From an uncultured Hyphomonas sp. (GTDB taxonomy: Bacteria > Pseudomonadota > Alphaproteobacteria > Caulobacterales > Hyphomonadaceae): a stretch of DNA of 64,000 nt. Location of the stretch: positions 2,480,001 to 2,544,000 of the forward strand of contig NZ_OY787456.1 of assembly GCF_963678875.1 (NCBI RefSeq), given 5' to 3'. Of the stretch, positions 25,162-34,538 are shown piece by piece; position 1 is the first letter of the stretch; every line of letters starts with the position of its first letter. The notes beneath the pieces were generated by a model. That model did not search any database and was not told the origin of the DNA. It saw only the letters and a program-made list of their open reading frames with translations. The position numbers were made by a program, and so were the translations under genes.

Positions 25162-25408
25162 TCAATATCCGTTGGCTTCACCCGGTAGAGGCCGCATTCG
25201 AACCGGCGGTACACTCAGCACATTGAGCACTGCTTCCTCCGCAAGGTCGGATTCTGTTGCATTTGGCGATTGGAGACGGCGCCGGAATTCAGGCGCGAAA
25301 TCTACGCCGTTCGGGAAAAGGAGACGCAGCTCTGGCGCCAATGCCAGAGGTGTTTGGGGCTTTGCGCGGAAGCGACGGTACGTTTCTCTGTTTGGGGGTG
25401 TGGCTGGC
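25162..25408. other. Spacer left of IS6 copy 2
   Basis: No supported gene. Its last ~40 bp (from about 25368) match the sequence left of the solo IS6 end at 4702. Confidence 0.45.
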
Positions 25409-26223
25409 GGTGCTGTCAGACGAATTCGAACCAGTCTCCGTGTTTCGCAGACGAGCAGGTCTCAGACAGCGATCACCTCGCGCCATTCGAGAAGGGCGGC
25501 GTCGCGCAGCGATTTGAACCTGGCCCTGCTCTCGATATTCCGTTGATGATTGAAGTGATTGTACACAGACGAATGGATTGAAGCGAACTTTTGCAGATTT
25601 CGCATTCGCCGGAAGCGCGACATCGCCCGCCCTCGTCGGCGGAAAGGAAGGTGGGAATTTTCGGCACGATTGTTCAGGCGTCGGCCGCATTCCTGGCGTT
25701 TCGCGTTTCCGATTTCTTTCATGGCGGCACGATATGAGGGGCAACGATCCGTCACGATCACCTGTGGGTTGCCGTAACGTCTCATGGCTTTTCTCAGGAA
25801 TTTCAATGCGGAAGCCTTATCGCGAGTCTTCGTGACAAATGACTCGAGAACTTCACCTTCATGATCAACGGCACACCATAGATAGTGGGTCGACCCACGG
25901 ATCTTCACAAACACCTCATCCAGGTGCCATTGCCACTGTGTTCGCTGGCGCATCCCCTCTGATCGGGATTGGCGGATCTTGTGCGCAAAATAAGTACCGA
26001 AGCGATCTACCCAATGCCTCACCGTCTCATAACAAATGTCGACCCCTCGCTCGTGAAGCAGATCTTCGACATTTCGTAGCGACAGTGGAAAGCGCACGTA
26101 CATCATCACCGCAAGCTGGATAATCTCGGGCGACGTCTTGAAGTAGCGGAATGGGGATTTCGTCATTTTCCGAGGCTAAACGCCAAGGATGGCCGCCTCA
26201 AGTCCGGTTCCTTTGACAATACC
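25409..26223 (-). mobile_element. IS6-family insertion sequence, copy 2 (apparently intact)
   Basis: The left end is GGTGCTGTCAGACGAAT (25409-25425). The right end is GTTCCTTTGACAATACC (26207-26223), whose complement starts GGTATTGTCAAAGGAAC. Length is 815 bp with one full transposase gene. A second CTGACAATACC repeats just outside the right end (26226-26236). No 8-bp direct repeat is visible around it. Confidence 0.85.
25462..26166 (-). CDS. IS6-family DDE transposase
   Basis: A 234-residue transposase. It has the N-terminal zinc-finger-poor HTH region with RFPLSLRNVEDLLHERG. The catalytic acids are Asp in WHLDEVFVKI, Asp in VTDRCPSY and Glu in NNRAENSH, followed by the basic FRRRGRAMSRFRRMRN stretch. 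Length equals IS26-type enzymes. IS6 elements move by cointegrate formation and can mobilise DNA next to a single copy. Confidence 0.95.
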   Translation of the reverse strand: MTKSPFRYFKTSPEIIQLAVMMYVRFPLSLRNVEDLLHERGVDICYETVRHWVDRFGTYFAHKIRQSRSEGMRQRTQWQWHLDEVFVKIRGSTHYLWCAVDHEGEVLESFVTKTRDKASALKFLRKAMRRYGNPQVIVTDRCPSYRAAMKEIGNAKRQECGRRLNNRAENSHLPFRRRGRAMSRFRRMRNLQKFASIHSSVYNHFNHQRNIESRARFKSLRDAALLEWREVIAV

Positions 26224-26352
26224 CCCCTGACAATACCGAGAGGTCAATACCCAACTCCAGACCGGGCACAACATACTTGCGTAGGATATCGGCGCCGCGA
26301 GGTGCGATGCATAACCTCTGAAGGTATTCAGCCGATCAAAGGTTCTATCGAA

Positions 26353-27300
26353 ATGACAAACCAACCCACCCCGCGCACTATCTTCGCGGCGGCGATCTCC
26401 GTCGTATTCGCTGTCGCCCTACCGATGACCGCGAGCGCCGAACAAGAGACTCCCTATTCAAAGATCAACGCGGCAGCCGCCGCTTCGCCGATCGAAGCCA
26501 CCCCCTTGCGCGGGAACCTGACAATGCTCTCCGGCTCCGGTGGTAACATCACAGTATTCGCCGGAAAAGATGGCCTGTTCCTCGTGGATACAGGGATAAC
26601 CGTTTCCCAAGCAAAGATCGAGAAAGCGCTCAACGACATCCAGCCTGGACCGATCTCTTATGTCGTTAACACTCACTGGCACTGGGATCACACAGATGGC
26701 AATGGCTGGGCTCATAGAGACGGCGCCACAATCATCGCACAGGCGCACACGGCAAGGCACCTCACAGAGACAATCGAAGTTGTCGAGTGGGGGCATACCT
26801 TCCCGCCTGCACCAACCGGCTACGAGCCAACGGCTCTCATCGATAAGAGCCGCAAGATCCTCTTCAATGGCGAAAACGTGACGATCAACCGCTACGTCGA
26901 TTCGCATACTGATGGTGATCTTGCTGTGTATTTTCCGAAGGCTGATGTCCTGGCAACAGGTGACACCTACTGGAACGGCATCTACCCCTTTATCGACTAT
27001 GTGGAAGGCGGCGGGATCGACGGTATGATCGCTGCAGCAAATGAAAATATCGACATGGCGGACGTCGACACTCTTGTCGTTCCCGGACACGGGCCGGTCG
27101 GCTCGCGAGCAACCCTCATCGAGTATCGCGATATGCTGGTGGCGATCCGGTCGAGAGTCGCAGCCCTGAAGGCAAGCGGTCTCTCTCTCGAAGCCGCAAT
27201 CGCCGCAAAGCCGACGGCAGACTATGACGCGAAATGGGGTGGCGGCGTTATCAGCCCTGCGCTCATGACAGAGCTTGTTTATCGCGGCGTCTCAAACTGA
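26353..27300 (+). CDS. Secreted MBL-fold metallohydrolase
   Basis: A 315-residue protein with a signal peptide (VALPMTASAEQ) and the MBL metal site NTHWHWDHTDGN (HxHxDH, about residues 107-118). Later ligands are His in NRYVDSHTDGD and VVPGHGPVG. This is the type of periplasmic MBL hydrolase related to SoxH/quinoprotein-relay proteins or lactonases; substrate unknown. ATG 26353 keeps the signal peptide at the N-terminus; the longer frame from 26302 does not. First gene of a four-gene run with dps, aldehyde dehydrogenase and a second MBL gene. Confidence 0.85.
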   Translation: MTNQPTPRTIFAAAISVVFAVALPMTASAEQETPYSKINAAAAASPIEATPLRGNLTMLSGSGGNITVFAGKDGLFLVDTGITVSQAKIEKALNDIQPGPISYVVNTHWHWDHTDGNGWAHRDGATIIAQAHTARHLTETIEVVEWGHTFPPAPTGYEPTALIDKSRKILFNGENVTINRYVDSHTDGDLAVYFPKADVLATGDTYWNGIYPFIDYVEGGGIDGMIAAANENIDMADVDTLVVPGHGPVGSRATLIEYRDMLVAIRSRVAALKASGLSLEAAIAAKPTADYDAKWGGGVISPALMTELVYRGVSN

Positions 27301-27340
27301 GAGACGACCAAGCTACCGAACCGAATGCAGGAGCAGCCGA

Positions 27341-27862
27341 ATGACGATGGAACTCACTGCCAGCCCGTCGAATGTTTTATGTAATGAACATTCAGGCATC
27401 AGCGAACATGCCGCCAAAGAAATCGGCGTCTCTCTGGCTGCGTTGCTCGCCGATCTCTTCGCCGTGTACGTCAAGACGAAAAACTTCCACTGGCACGTAA
27501 CCGGACCTCACTTCCACGACTACCACCGGATGTTTGACGAGCAGGCGAACCAAATTCTGGGTTCAACGGACCTTGTCGCGGAACGCGCACGTAAGCTGGG
27601 TGTGCCCGCCCTGAAGTCCATCTCGGATATCGCGTCCAAACAACGTGTACGCGACAATGATGACGCATATGTCCCGGCGCCGGCGATGCTTAGCGAATTG
27701 CAGCAGAACAATCGATATCTCGCTGAGCAGATGCGGGGCCTCCACGAACTGTGTGAAGAGCTCAGCGACATTGCAACTGCTGGCTTGATCGAGACGCTCA
27801 TCGACGAGGCCGAACAGCGTGCCTGGTTCCTGCAGGCCAGTCAGGCGATGCCCTCCGGATAG
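27341..27862 (+). CDS. Dps-family DNA-binding ferritin-like protein
   Basis: A 173-residue four-helix protein. The ferroxidase segment KTKNFHWHVTGPHFHDYHRMFDEQ holds the family's His/Asp/Glu ligands, and the C-terminal LIETLIDEAEQRAWFLQA is the last helix. Dps dodecamers oxidise iron with peroxide and shield DNA in stress. GGAG lies 8 bp before ATG 27341; a longer frame from 27275 overlaps the MBL gene. Company with redox enzymes suggests a stress-related operon. Confidence 0.92.
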   Translation: MTMELTASPSNVLCNEHSGISEHAAKEIGVSLAALLADLFAVYVKTKNFHWHVTGPHFHDYHRMFDEQANQILGSTDLVAERARKLGVPALKSISDIASKQRVRDNDDAYVPAPAMLSELQQNNRYLAEQMRGLHELCEELSDIATAGLIETLIDEAEQRAWFLQASQAMPSG

Positions 27863-27937
27863 CTCAGATCAGCAAGATACCGCCAGATCAAATCCGTCTC
27901 CCTTCACCCGCAACTGATTCAATGGAGTTCATCCATC

Positions 27938-29344
27938 ATGGCCTATCGAACCCTTAACCCAGCCACAGAGACAGTCGAAGCCAATTTCGAAACACTTTCA
28001 GACCCGGCGCTTATGAACGCGCTTGACGTGGCAGCGGCTGCCTATCGCAACGTATGGTCTCGCAGCGCAGTGTCCACTCGATCCGCCGTCATGGCGAAGG
28101 TGGCAGAGCTCATGCGGTCAGAGATAGAACATCTGGCTGCTCTCGCTGTGCGAGACATGGGTAAGCTCTTCACACATGCAATCGGAGAACTTCAGCTCGC
28201 CGCAGCCATTCTGGACTACTATGCGCAGGAAGGAGAACGGCTCCTGGCCCCTAAACCGGTTGAAGGTTATGAGGGTGCGACGGTGCATACGCTCCCGCTT
28301 GGGGTCATTCTTGCTGTTGAGCCCTGGAATTTTCCCTACTATCAGATTGCGCGCGTCGCGGGGCCGCAACTGATGGCCGGCAACGTGCTCCTTGTGAAGC
28401 ACGCCAGCAATGTCCCGCAGTGTGCCGCTGCAATTGAGGATCTCTTCCGGAGAGCCGGCGCTCCAGCCGGCATTTACACCAATCTGTTTGCGAGCACGGA
28501 CCAAGTTGCTCGCTTGATCGATGATGATCAAGTACGCGGCGTCACCCTGACGGGAAGCGAGGGGGCCGGCGCCAGTGTTGCAGAGCGTGCCGCCAGAAAG
28601 CTCAAAAAATCCGTACTCGAACTTGGAGGATCAGATCCGATGATCGTTCTCGAGGACGCGCCGGTCGATGCAACGATCGCAAACGCCGTTGCCGGCCGAA
28701 TGAACAATACCGGTCAAAGCTGCGTGGCGACCAAGCGTATGATCGTCGTCGGCAGAGCGCGAGGACAGCTTTTCCTCGACGCGATGATCGCCGCACTTGG
28801 GGCGCTCCAACCCGGGGATCCGATGGACCCCGCGACACAATTGGGTCCGGTTTCCTCTGAGAAGGCGCTTGCCGATCTCCTCTCCCAGATCGACCGAGCA
28901 AAAGCCGCGGGCGCGCAAGTCGTCCTTGGCGGCAGGCGAATTGATCGCCCGGGCTTCTATCTCGAGCCCACTATTCTCACTGAAGTTGACGAAGACAATC
29001 CTATCTATTCTGAGGAGCTCTTTGGTCCCGTACTCGCGTTCCACATTGTCGACACTGAGGAAGAAGCCCTGAAGATCGCAAATGCGGTCCGGTTTGGCCT
29101 CGGAAGCGCAATTTTTACGGCTGACCTCGCCCACGCCGCGGAACTGGCGCTGCAAATTGAGTCCGGCATGACTTTCGTCAATCACCCGACCTGGTCGGCC
29201 CCCCAACTTCCCTTCGGAGGCATCAAGGCATCCGGGTATGGCCGGGAACTCGGCGAACTTGGCATTGGCGAATTTGTGAACCGCAAGCTGGTCGCTGTTT
29301 CGCCGGCCGGCTCCCCCCCTTTCGGAGCGGAGCGCGCCGGCTGA
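27938..29344 (+). CDS. NAD(P)-dependent aldehyde dehydrogenase, succinate-semialdehyde dehydrogenase-like
   Basis: A 468-residue aldehyde dehydrogenase. Asn 131 (EPWNFP), Glu 228 (LELGGSDP) and nucleophile Cys 262 (NTGQSCVA) are all present. The short N-terminus and ARGQLF region resemble GabD/Sad-type enzymes that oxidise semialdehydes. GGAG lies before the ATG. Cotranscribed with dps and the second MBL gene. Confidence 0.93.
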   Translation: MAYRTLNPATETVEANFETLSDPALMNALDVAAAAYRNVWSRSAVSTRSAVMAKVAELMRSEIEHLAALAVRDMGKLFTHAIGELQLAAAILDYYAQEGERLLAPKPVEGYEGATVHTLPLGVILAVEPWNFPYYQIARVAGPQLMAGNVLLVKHASNVPQCAAAIEDLFRRAGAPAGIYTNLFASTDQVARLIDDDQVRGVTLTGSEGAGASVAERAARKLKKSVLELGGSDPMIVLEDAPVDATIANAVAGRMNNTGQSCVATKRMIVVGRARGQLFLDAMIAALGALQPGDPMDPATQLGPVSSEKALADLLSQIDRAKAAGAQVVLGGRRIDRPGFYLEPTILTEVDEDNPIYSEELFGPVLAFHIVDTEEEALKIANAVRFGLGSAIFTADLAHAAELALQIESGMTFVNHPTWSAPQLPFGGIKASGYGRELGELGIGEFVNRKLVAVSPAGSPPFGAERAG

Positions 29345-29388
29345 TCAAGCTTACCACGATCCTGAAGGTCGATCAGGAAGGAGATTCC

Positions 29389-30249
29389 ATGGAAACCAAA
29401 AAGGACAAGGGGGATCCGGCGCACACTTCGTTATCGCTGAATCAAGTCGCGCTTGGCGATTTCCGCATAACGGCCTTGTCGGATGGCCAATTCGACATTC
29501 CAGCGCCATTCCTGGTGCTTGGCAAGGTGCCGCTCGCCGCAAGTCCGGATCCGCTCCCTCTCGACATCAACGCATTCCTTGTCGAAGGCCGCGGGAGAAA
29601 GGTCCTGGTGGACACCGGCTGCGGATCGAAGCTTGGACCAACCGTCAACCGGACCGTTTCACATCTGCGAGCCGTCGGCGTCGACTCATCTGAGGTAGAT
29701 ACCGTACTGTGCACCCACATACATCCGGACCATACCAACGGACTTGTCGATGCTGCGGGCGGTGCAGTGTTTCCAAATGCAGAGATCCATGTCAATCGCA
29801 GGGAGCTAGACTACTGGCTAAACGAGTCCCAGATGTCCCGCGCGCCGGACCCTCTCAAGATACAGTTTGCCTGGGCCATGCAGGCGTTTCTCCCGTATCG
29901 CAACCAGTTGCAGCCATTCGACGATGGCCACCTGGCCGTCGGTATCGAAGCTGTTCCCCTCATAGGGCATACGCCGGGCCATACCGGGTTCCTTATCGAT
30001 GGCGGCGGAAACCAGCAGTTGCTCATCTGGGGTGATACAGTTCACGCAATTGATCAGCAGGCGGCCAATCCAGACATCTCGGTTATTGCAGATGTCGATC
30101 AGGAATTGGCAAGGACGACGCGCCGTTCCCTGTTCGATCGTGTAGCAGTCGATAAAATTCGCGTTGCAGGCATGCATTTGCCGTTTCCGGGATTCGGGCA
30201 ATTGCGTCAGTGCGGAGACGGTTTTGCATATGACGTCAATGGCGGCTGA
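29389..30249 (+). CDS. MBL-fold metallohydrolase, cytosolic type
   Basis: A 286-residue protein with the metal motif CTHIHPDHTNGL (about residues 107-118), the later His in PLIGHTPGHTGF and Asp in WGDTVHA. No signal peptide. The pattern fits MBL hydrolases of the lactonase/aryl-ester group. The substrate is not predictable. The ribosome site AAGGAG is 8 bp before the ATG and the gene is 44 bp behind the aldehyde dehydrogenase. Confidence 0.85.
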   Translation: METKKDKGDPAHTSLSLNQVALGDFRITALSDGQFDIPAPFLVLGKVPLAASPDPLPLDINAFLVEGRGRKVLVDTGCGSKLGPTVNRTVSHLRAVGVDSSEVDTVLCTHIHPDHTNGLVDAAGGAVFPNAEIHVNRRELDYWLNESQMSRAPDPLKIQFAWAMQAFLPYRNQLQPFDDGHLAVGIEAVPLIGHTPGHTGFLIDGGGNQQLLIWGDTVHAIDQQAANPDISVIADVDQELARTTRRSLFDRVAVDKIRVAGMHLPFPGFGQLRQCGDGFAYDVNGG

Positions 30250-30259
30250 CAAAGCCGCC
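30241..30259. terminator. Possible bidirectional terminator hairpin
   Basis: GGCGGCT (30241-30247) and AGCCGCC (30253-30259) around a 5-nt loop, between converging MBL and FixJ-type genes. It includes the MBL stop codon. No T-run. Confidence 0.35.
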
Positions 30260-30287
30260 AATGCCATGCGTCCGAAGCGCGCCTCGA

Positions 30288-30947
30288 TCAGAGGCCCAAC
30301 AACTCGATCTTACGGACCATGTCCGCGACCGACCGCGCCTGCAACTTCCGGCCGGCACTGCTCCGGTGCATTTTCACCGTTATCTCGCTGACGCCAAGTT
30401 CGTAAGCGATCTGCTTGTTGAGCAATCCGCGGCCAACTCCCTGAACTACGTCGACTTCGCGGGGCGTGAGGGCACTTGCAAGCTGGCGAAGCTCTCGAAG
30501 TTCCTCATCCTGCCGCCTTTGCACCTCGTCACGGCGAAGAGCCTGGTGCACGGCATCCAGCAATTCCTGGTCCCGAAATGGTTTGGACAGGAAGTCTATC
30601 GCCCCTGCCTTCATGGCTCGCACAGAGGTGGGAACATCGGCATGCCCCGTAATGAAGATGATCGGTGTCTGAATGCCCGCAGCAACCAGTTTATCCTGCA
30701 ACTCCAATCCACCGGAGCCTGGCAGCCGCAAGTCCAGGACAAGACAGCTCGGACGGTCCGGAAAGCCAGCTTCCATAAGCGCCGCGGTCGATCCGAAGGC
30801 GAGCGCCTCAATATCCACTGAAGCGAAAAGGTCCTTCAATGACTCTCGTATCTCCGGATCGTCATCCACAACCAGAACCAGTGAGCCGGGCGCGACAGTA
30901 TCGGCTGCGGCCTGACCGGCCTGAAGATTACCGCGAAGTTCAGCCAC
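30288..30947 (-). CDS. FixJ/NarL-type response regulator (REC + LuxR HTH)
   Basis: A 219-residue regulator. The receiver has VVDDDPEIRESL, phospho-acceptor Asp 72 in LVLDLRLPG, Thr in FITGHADV and Lys in LSKPF. The C-terminal LuxR helix-turn-helix reads LTPREVDVVQGVGRGLLNKQIAYELGVSEITVKMH. GTG 30947 is chosen because GAGGAG is 8 bp upstream; the longer frame from 31058 lacks this. The nearest kinase is the PAS kinase at 37984, a possible partner. Confidence 0.92.
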   Translation of the reverse strand: MAELRGNLQAGQAAADTVAPGSLVLVVDDDPEIRESLKDLFASVDIEALAFGSTAALMEAGFPDRPSCLVLDLRLPGSGGLELQDKLVAAGIQTPIIFITGHADVPTSVRAMKAGAIDFLSKPFRDQELLDAVHQALRRDEVQRRQDEELRELRQLASALTPREVDVVQGVGRGLLNKQIAYELGVSEITVKMHRSSAGRKLQARSVADMVRKIELLGL

Positions 30948-31373
30948 TTCGTATTCTCCTCTGCGACAATCACTTGCAACAGAAACGCCTGGAGCTCCCG
31001 TCGATCTCGTGGTGATTGTAGTCGGTAACAAAGTGCGTTGAAAGATGCCGGACCCCATACTTTAGGTGGTAAGCGCTGCGCATTCGTTGCATTGCGCCCT
31101 CGACCATATGCGTGGGCTACATGCCCCCCTGTGAGTTCAGTTTCAACGCGGCATGCTGCTGAAAAGAAAGGGACAATCTGGCATTTGCCGGTGCCACGGC
31201 CATTTCCGGCCCAGCCCTCAGACACCGCTGTCCCCGCCGATCGTTTAACCCAAAATACAAACCAACGATCACCGGGACCATACCGGAGTAGCGATGGGCG
31301 CCTGATGTTCCCGCCATTAGCTGTTGCTCAATCAGCAACCGCGCGAAGAGGCGCATCAGGCAAGGAGCCATTC
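30948..31373. other. Divergent intergenic region between fixJ-type and alcohol dehydrogenase genes
   Basis: 426 bp without a supported gene. It must hold promoters for both directions. I found no convincing repeat or island-type operator. The open frame that runs through it in phase with the dehydrogenase lacks a ribosome site at its start. Confidence 0.45.
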
Positions 31374-32462
31374 ATGAAAGCGGCCGTTCTCAATGAGTTT
31401 GATGGCAAGTTCGATGTAGAAGAAATCGAGATCGACCGCCCGAAGGGACGTGAAGTCCTCGTTCAAGTGAAAGCATGCGGTCTGTGCCACTCGGATCTTC
31501 ACCTCGCCGAAGCAAATTTTGGCACACCGCTTCCCGCCGTGCTCGGCCACGAGGTTGCGGGGATCGTCAAGGAAATCGGCCCGGATGTCAGTGACTTCAA
31601 GATCGGGGATCACGTCGTCGGATCCCTCATTCAATCATGCGGACACTGCAATTCCTGCAGGGCTGGGCGCACCTACCAATGCGAGCTGCCGAACGAGACG
31701 CTCCGATCGGCAGACGATGGCCAGCGCCTGACCCGAAACGGCATGCCGGTTACAGCTGGATGGGGGACCGCGGGCTTCGCCGAGTTTACACTCGTTCATG
31801 AAAACCAGCTGGTTCAGGTCCCCGACGAAATTCCGTTCGCCCAGGCCTCACTTCTGGGTTGCAGCGTCATCACCGGGGCCGGAGCGGTGATCAACACGGC
31901 AAACCTGCGGCCTGGCGACAGCGTTGCGATCATCGGCGTGGGCGGGGTTGGCCTGAATGCGATCGCAGGTGCGCGTCTGGCTGGCGCCGAAAAGATCATC
32001 GCGATTGATCTCGCTCCCGAAAAAGAAGAGCTCGCCATCCGATTCGGCGCCACACATTTCCTGAAAGCCGGAGAGGGCGACATCATCGCGGCTATCCGAG
32101 AACTATCGGGCGGAGGCGTCAATCATGCCTTCGAGGTTATCGGTCTTGTCCCGACCTCGCAGCAAGCCGTCCAGATGGTGCGCAACGGCGGCGGCGCTTA
32201 TCTCATCGGCTTGCACCGCCCAGGGGTGGAAATGGCCGTGCAGGCCCTGGATCTCATCGTGCGCCAGGTCGAGCTGCATGGCGTGTTCATGGGCTCGAGC
32301 AACATTCGTCACGACGTCCCCATGTTCGCCGAACTGTATTTGCAGGGGCGCCTCAATCTCGATGACCTGATCTCGCGCGAGATCAATATCAGCGAGATCA
32401 ACGAGGCTTACGAGGATCTGAAACACGGCGCTGTGGCACGCAGCGTTATCACTTCGTTCTGA
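31374..32462 (+). CDS. Zinc-dependent alcohol dehydrogenase (MDR family)
   Basis: A 362-residue NAD-dependent alcohol dehydrogenase. Catalytic zinc ligands are Cys 38 in CGLCHSD and His-Glu 59-60 in LGHEVAG. The structural zinc uses Cys 89, 92, 95 and 103. The Rossmann motif is GVGGVGLNAIAGA. AAGGAG is 7 bp before ATG 31374, which decides the start over a much longer frame. First gene of an operon with GST, aldehyde dehydrogenase and aldo-keto reductase, which suggests stepwise oxidation of an alcohol through aldehyde to acid. Confidence 0.94.
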   Translation: MKAAVLNEFDGKFDVEEIEIDRPKGREVLVQVKACGLCHSDLHLAEANFGTPLPAVLGHEVAGIVKEIGPDVSDFKIGDHVVGSLIQSCGHCNSCRAGRTYQCELPNETLRSADDGQRLTRNGMPVTAGWGTAGFAEFTLVHENQLVQVPDEIPFAQASLLGCSVITGAGAVINTANLRPGDSVAIIGVGGVGLNAIAGARLAGAEKIIAIDLAPEKEELAIRFGATHFLKAGEGDIIAAIRELSGGGVNHAFEVIGLVPTSQQAVQMVRNGGGAYLIGLHRPGVEMAVQALDLIVRQVELHGVFMGSSNIRHDVPMFAELYLQGRLNLDDLISREINISEINEAYEDLKHGAVARSVITSF

Positions 32463-32475
32463 ACCGAAACAGACG

Positions 32476-33108
32476 ATGAAACTCTATACCCATCCGGGCG
32501 CCAGCTCGCTGTCAGTCCATATCCTGCTTCGCGAGACGGGCCTTCCGTTCGAACTGGAGGTTGTCGACGTGACGGCAAAGCGGCGTCCCGATGGATCGGA
32601 CTACAGGAGTGTGGCGCCGCGAGGCATGGTTCCGATGCTTGAACTCGACGGTGGCGTGCGGCTGACAGAAAATATCGTCATCCAGCAATATATCTGCGAC
32701 ACCGCCAACCGTTTCGATCTGATGCCCGCAAGCCATACGATTGCGCGCTACAGGGTTATGGAATGGCAAAGCTTTGTGGCTGCCGAGCTGCACAAGAGCT
32801 TCATTCCGCTGAGCTGGGACATCAACCACAACATGCGCAAGCTTGTCGTGAACCGGATCGTCAACCGTCTCGGATTTGTTGAAGGCCAGATGTCCGGGAC
32901 CTACCTTACCGGCGACACGTTCACTGCGGCCGACGCTTATTGCTTCGTTATCGCAAGCTGGACGAAGCGTTACGGCATCGACATTTCACACATGCCGCGT
33001 CTTTCGACCTATTTGCGCCGTATCGCTCATCGGGCATCCGTGCTCACCGCAATTGGCGCTGAGGGACCGGGTCTCGTCTCGATCGACCAGTTCACCCCCT
33101 TGCCCTGA
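32476..33108 (+). CDS. Glutathione S-transferase
   Basis: A 210-residue GST. The thioredoxin-like N-domain starts MKLYTHPGASSLSVHILLRE, with cis-Pro and Glu-Asn in GMVPMLELDGGVRLTENIVI. The helical C-domain has the N-capping motif FTAADAYCFVI. The Ser-Ser near residues 10-11 suggests a beta-class-like enzyme (catalytic residue not certain). Thirteen bp behind the alcohol dehydrogenase. Conjugation or reductive removal of an electrophilic intermediate is inferred. Confidence 0.92.
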   Translation: MKLYTHPGASSLSVHILLRETGLPFELEVVDVTAKRRPDGSDYRSVAPRGMVPMLELDGGVRLTENIVIQQYICDTANRFDLMPASHTIARYRVMEWQSFVAAELHKSFIPLSWDINHNMRKLVVNRIVNRLGFVEGQMSGTYLTGDTFTAADAYCFVIASWTKRYGIDISHMPRLSTYLRRIAHRASVLTAIGAEGPGLVSIDQFTPLP

Positions 33109-33125
33109 CATCGCTGGAGACCACA

Positions 33126-34538
33126 TTGAAATTCCGACTTCTTATCGACGGCGACCTGGTCGACGGCGCGGACGCCATGGAGGTAATCGACCCCACGCGC
33201 GCCGAAGCATTCGAGCGGTCCCCGCGCGGCGATACGCAGCAGGCCGAAGCCGCGATCGCAGCCGCGCAACGGGCCCAACGTCCGTGGGCAGAGCTCGGCT
33301 TCGAGGGACGAAGACCATTTCTCGAAGGATTTGCTGATGCGCTCGACCGCGAGACCGGATCGATCGCCGAGGTCCTGACGCGCGAACGCGGCGGCCCCCT
33401 GGCGGATTGCCAAGCCGAGGTTCGGCGTGCCGCCTCAGCGATCCGGTATTTTGCCGGTCAGGTGCTCACGGACCGGGTGCTGCGTGATACGTCCAAAGAG
33501 CGAATTGTTGCCCAGCGGTATCCGCAAGGTGTCGTCGCAGCCATCACACCGTGGAACCGGCCAATGACCCTTCTTTCGTTCAAGGTCGGGCCGGCGCTCA
33601 TCACGGGCAACACGGTCATCGCCAAGCCTGCGCCGACAACACCTCTTTCCACACTCATGTGGGGCGAGATCGCCGCAGGCATATTTCCGGCCGGCGTATT
33701 TCAGACGCTCCCGGATTTGAGCGATCTTGGCCCTCTGCTCACGTCGCATCCTGGGATCGCACATGTAAGTTTCACAGGATCGACGCCAACTGGAAAGCGT
33801 GTCCTGTCCTCTGCCGCCGAGACCCTCAAGCGATTTACGCTCGAACTCGGTGGAAATGATGCCGCGATCGTTCTCGACGATGCCGATGTCGAATGGGCCG
33901 CCGAACGCATCTTTGCATCAGCGATGATAAATGCCGGCCAAGTCTGCTATGCCGCCAAAAGAGTTTACGCGCCTCGTGCTTTGACCGGGCCTCTTGCCGA
34001 AGCCCTTGCCGGGCACGCTCGGGCGGCTGTTCTTGGCGATGGGCGAGATCCGGCGACGACCATGGGACCTCTTCAGAATGCGATGCAGTTCGAGAAGCTG
34101 AAGAACATTCTGACCGACGCTCGGCGCGAGGGCGGCCAATTCCTTACGGGCGGAGAGGCGACGGGACAGGGATATTTCATCCGGCCTGCAATCGTGACCG
34201 GCCTCTCGGACACGAGCAGACTCGTGCGTGAAGAACAATTTGGCCCTGCCCTGCCGGTTCTTCCGTACGACACGATCGACGAGGCGGTCGCACGGGCAAA
34301 CAACAGCGAGTTTGGTCTCGGCGGAACCATCTGGACCGGCCAACCTGAACGCGGCATCGAGATCGCCAGCCGCATCGAGACCGGCACAATCTGGGTCAAC
34401 AAGCATTTCGACCTGCCGCTCGAAATACCGTTCGGCGGGGCAAAGGAATCCGGACTCGGCCTGCAAAACGGCATCGAAGGGCTGGAAGATTTCACGCAGT
34501 TGCGAATCCTGAACGCCAACATGGGAGCAAATCCATGA
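33126..34538 (+). CDS. NAD(P)-dependent aldehyde dehydrogenase
   Basis: A 470-residue aldehyde dehydrogenase with Asn 144 (TPWNRP), Glu 240 (LELGGND) and Cys 274 (GQVCYA). It starts at TTG 33126 with GGAG about 9 bp upstream. No ATG lies in frame near this point that would keep the N-terminal strand. Its last codons overlap the aldo-keto reductase start by 4 bp. It would oxidise the aldehyde made by the preceding alcohol dehydrogenase. Confidence 0.93.
   Translation: MKFRLLIDGDLVDGADAMEVIDPTRAEAFERSPRGDTQQAEAAIAAAQRAQRPWAELGFEGRRPFLEGFADALDRETGSIAEVLTRERGGPLADCQAEVRRAASAIRYFAGQVLTDRVLRDTSKERIVAQRYPQGVVAAITPWNRPMTLLSFKVGPALITGNTVIAKPAPTTPLSTLMWGEIAAGIFPAGVFQTLPDLSDLGPLLTSHPGIAHVSFTGSTPTGKRVLSSAAETLKRFTLELGGNDAAIVLDDADVEWAAERIFASAMINAGQVCYAAKRVYAPRALTGPLAEALAGHARAAVLGDGRDPATTMGPLQNAMQFEKLKNILTDARREGGQFLTGGEATGQGYFIRPAIVTGLSDTSRLVREEQFGPALPVLPYDTIDEAVARANNSEFGLGGTIWTGQPERGIEIASRIETGTIWVNKHFDLPLEIPFGGAKESGLGLQNGIEGLEDFTQLRILNANMGANP

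Larger units (their letters stand above)
5647..26223. mobile_element. Possible IS6 pseudo-compound transposon carrying the catabolic island
   Basis: IS6 copies 1 and 2 lie in the same orientation and bracket 6077-25408, which is almost exactly the set of genes with the repeated operator. IS6 elements in direct repeat are known to carry passenger segments as translocatable units. No target duplication is visible, and copy 1 is defective, so movement as a unit is inferred. Confidence 0.45.

Noticed and set aside
25172..25546. 124-codon plus-strand open frame
   Set aside because: Runs across the IS6 left end and antisense to the transposase; no domain.
31038..31373. 112-codon N-terminal extension of the alcohol dehydrogenase
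   Set aside because: ATG 31374 has a well-placed AAGGAG and matches the family N-terminus.
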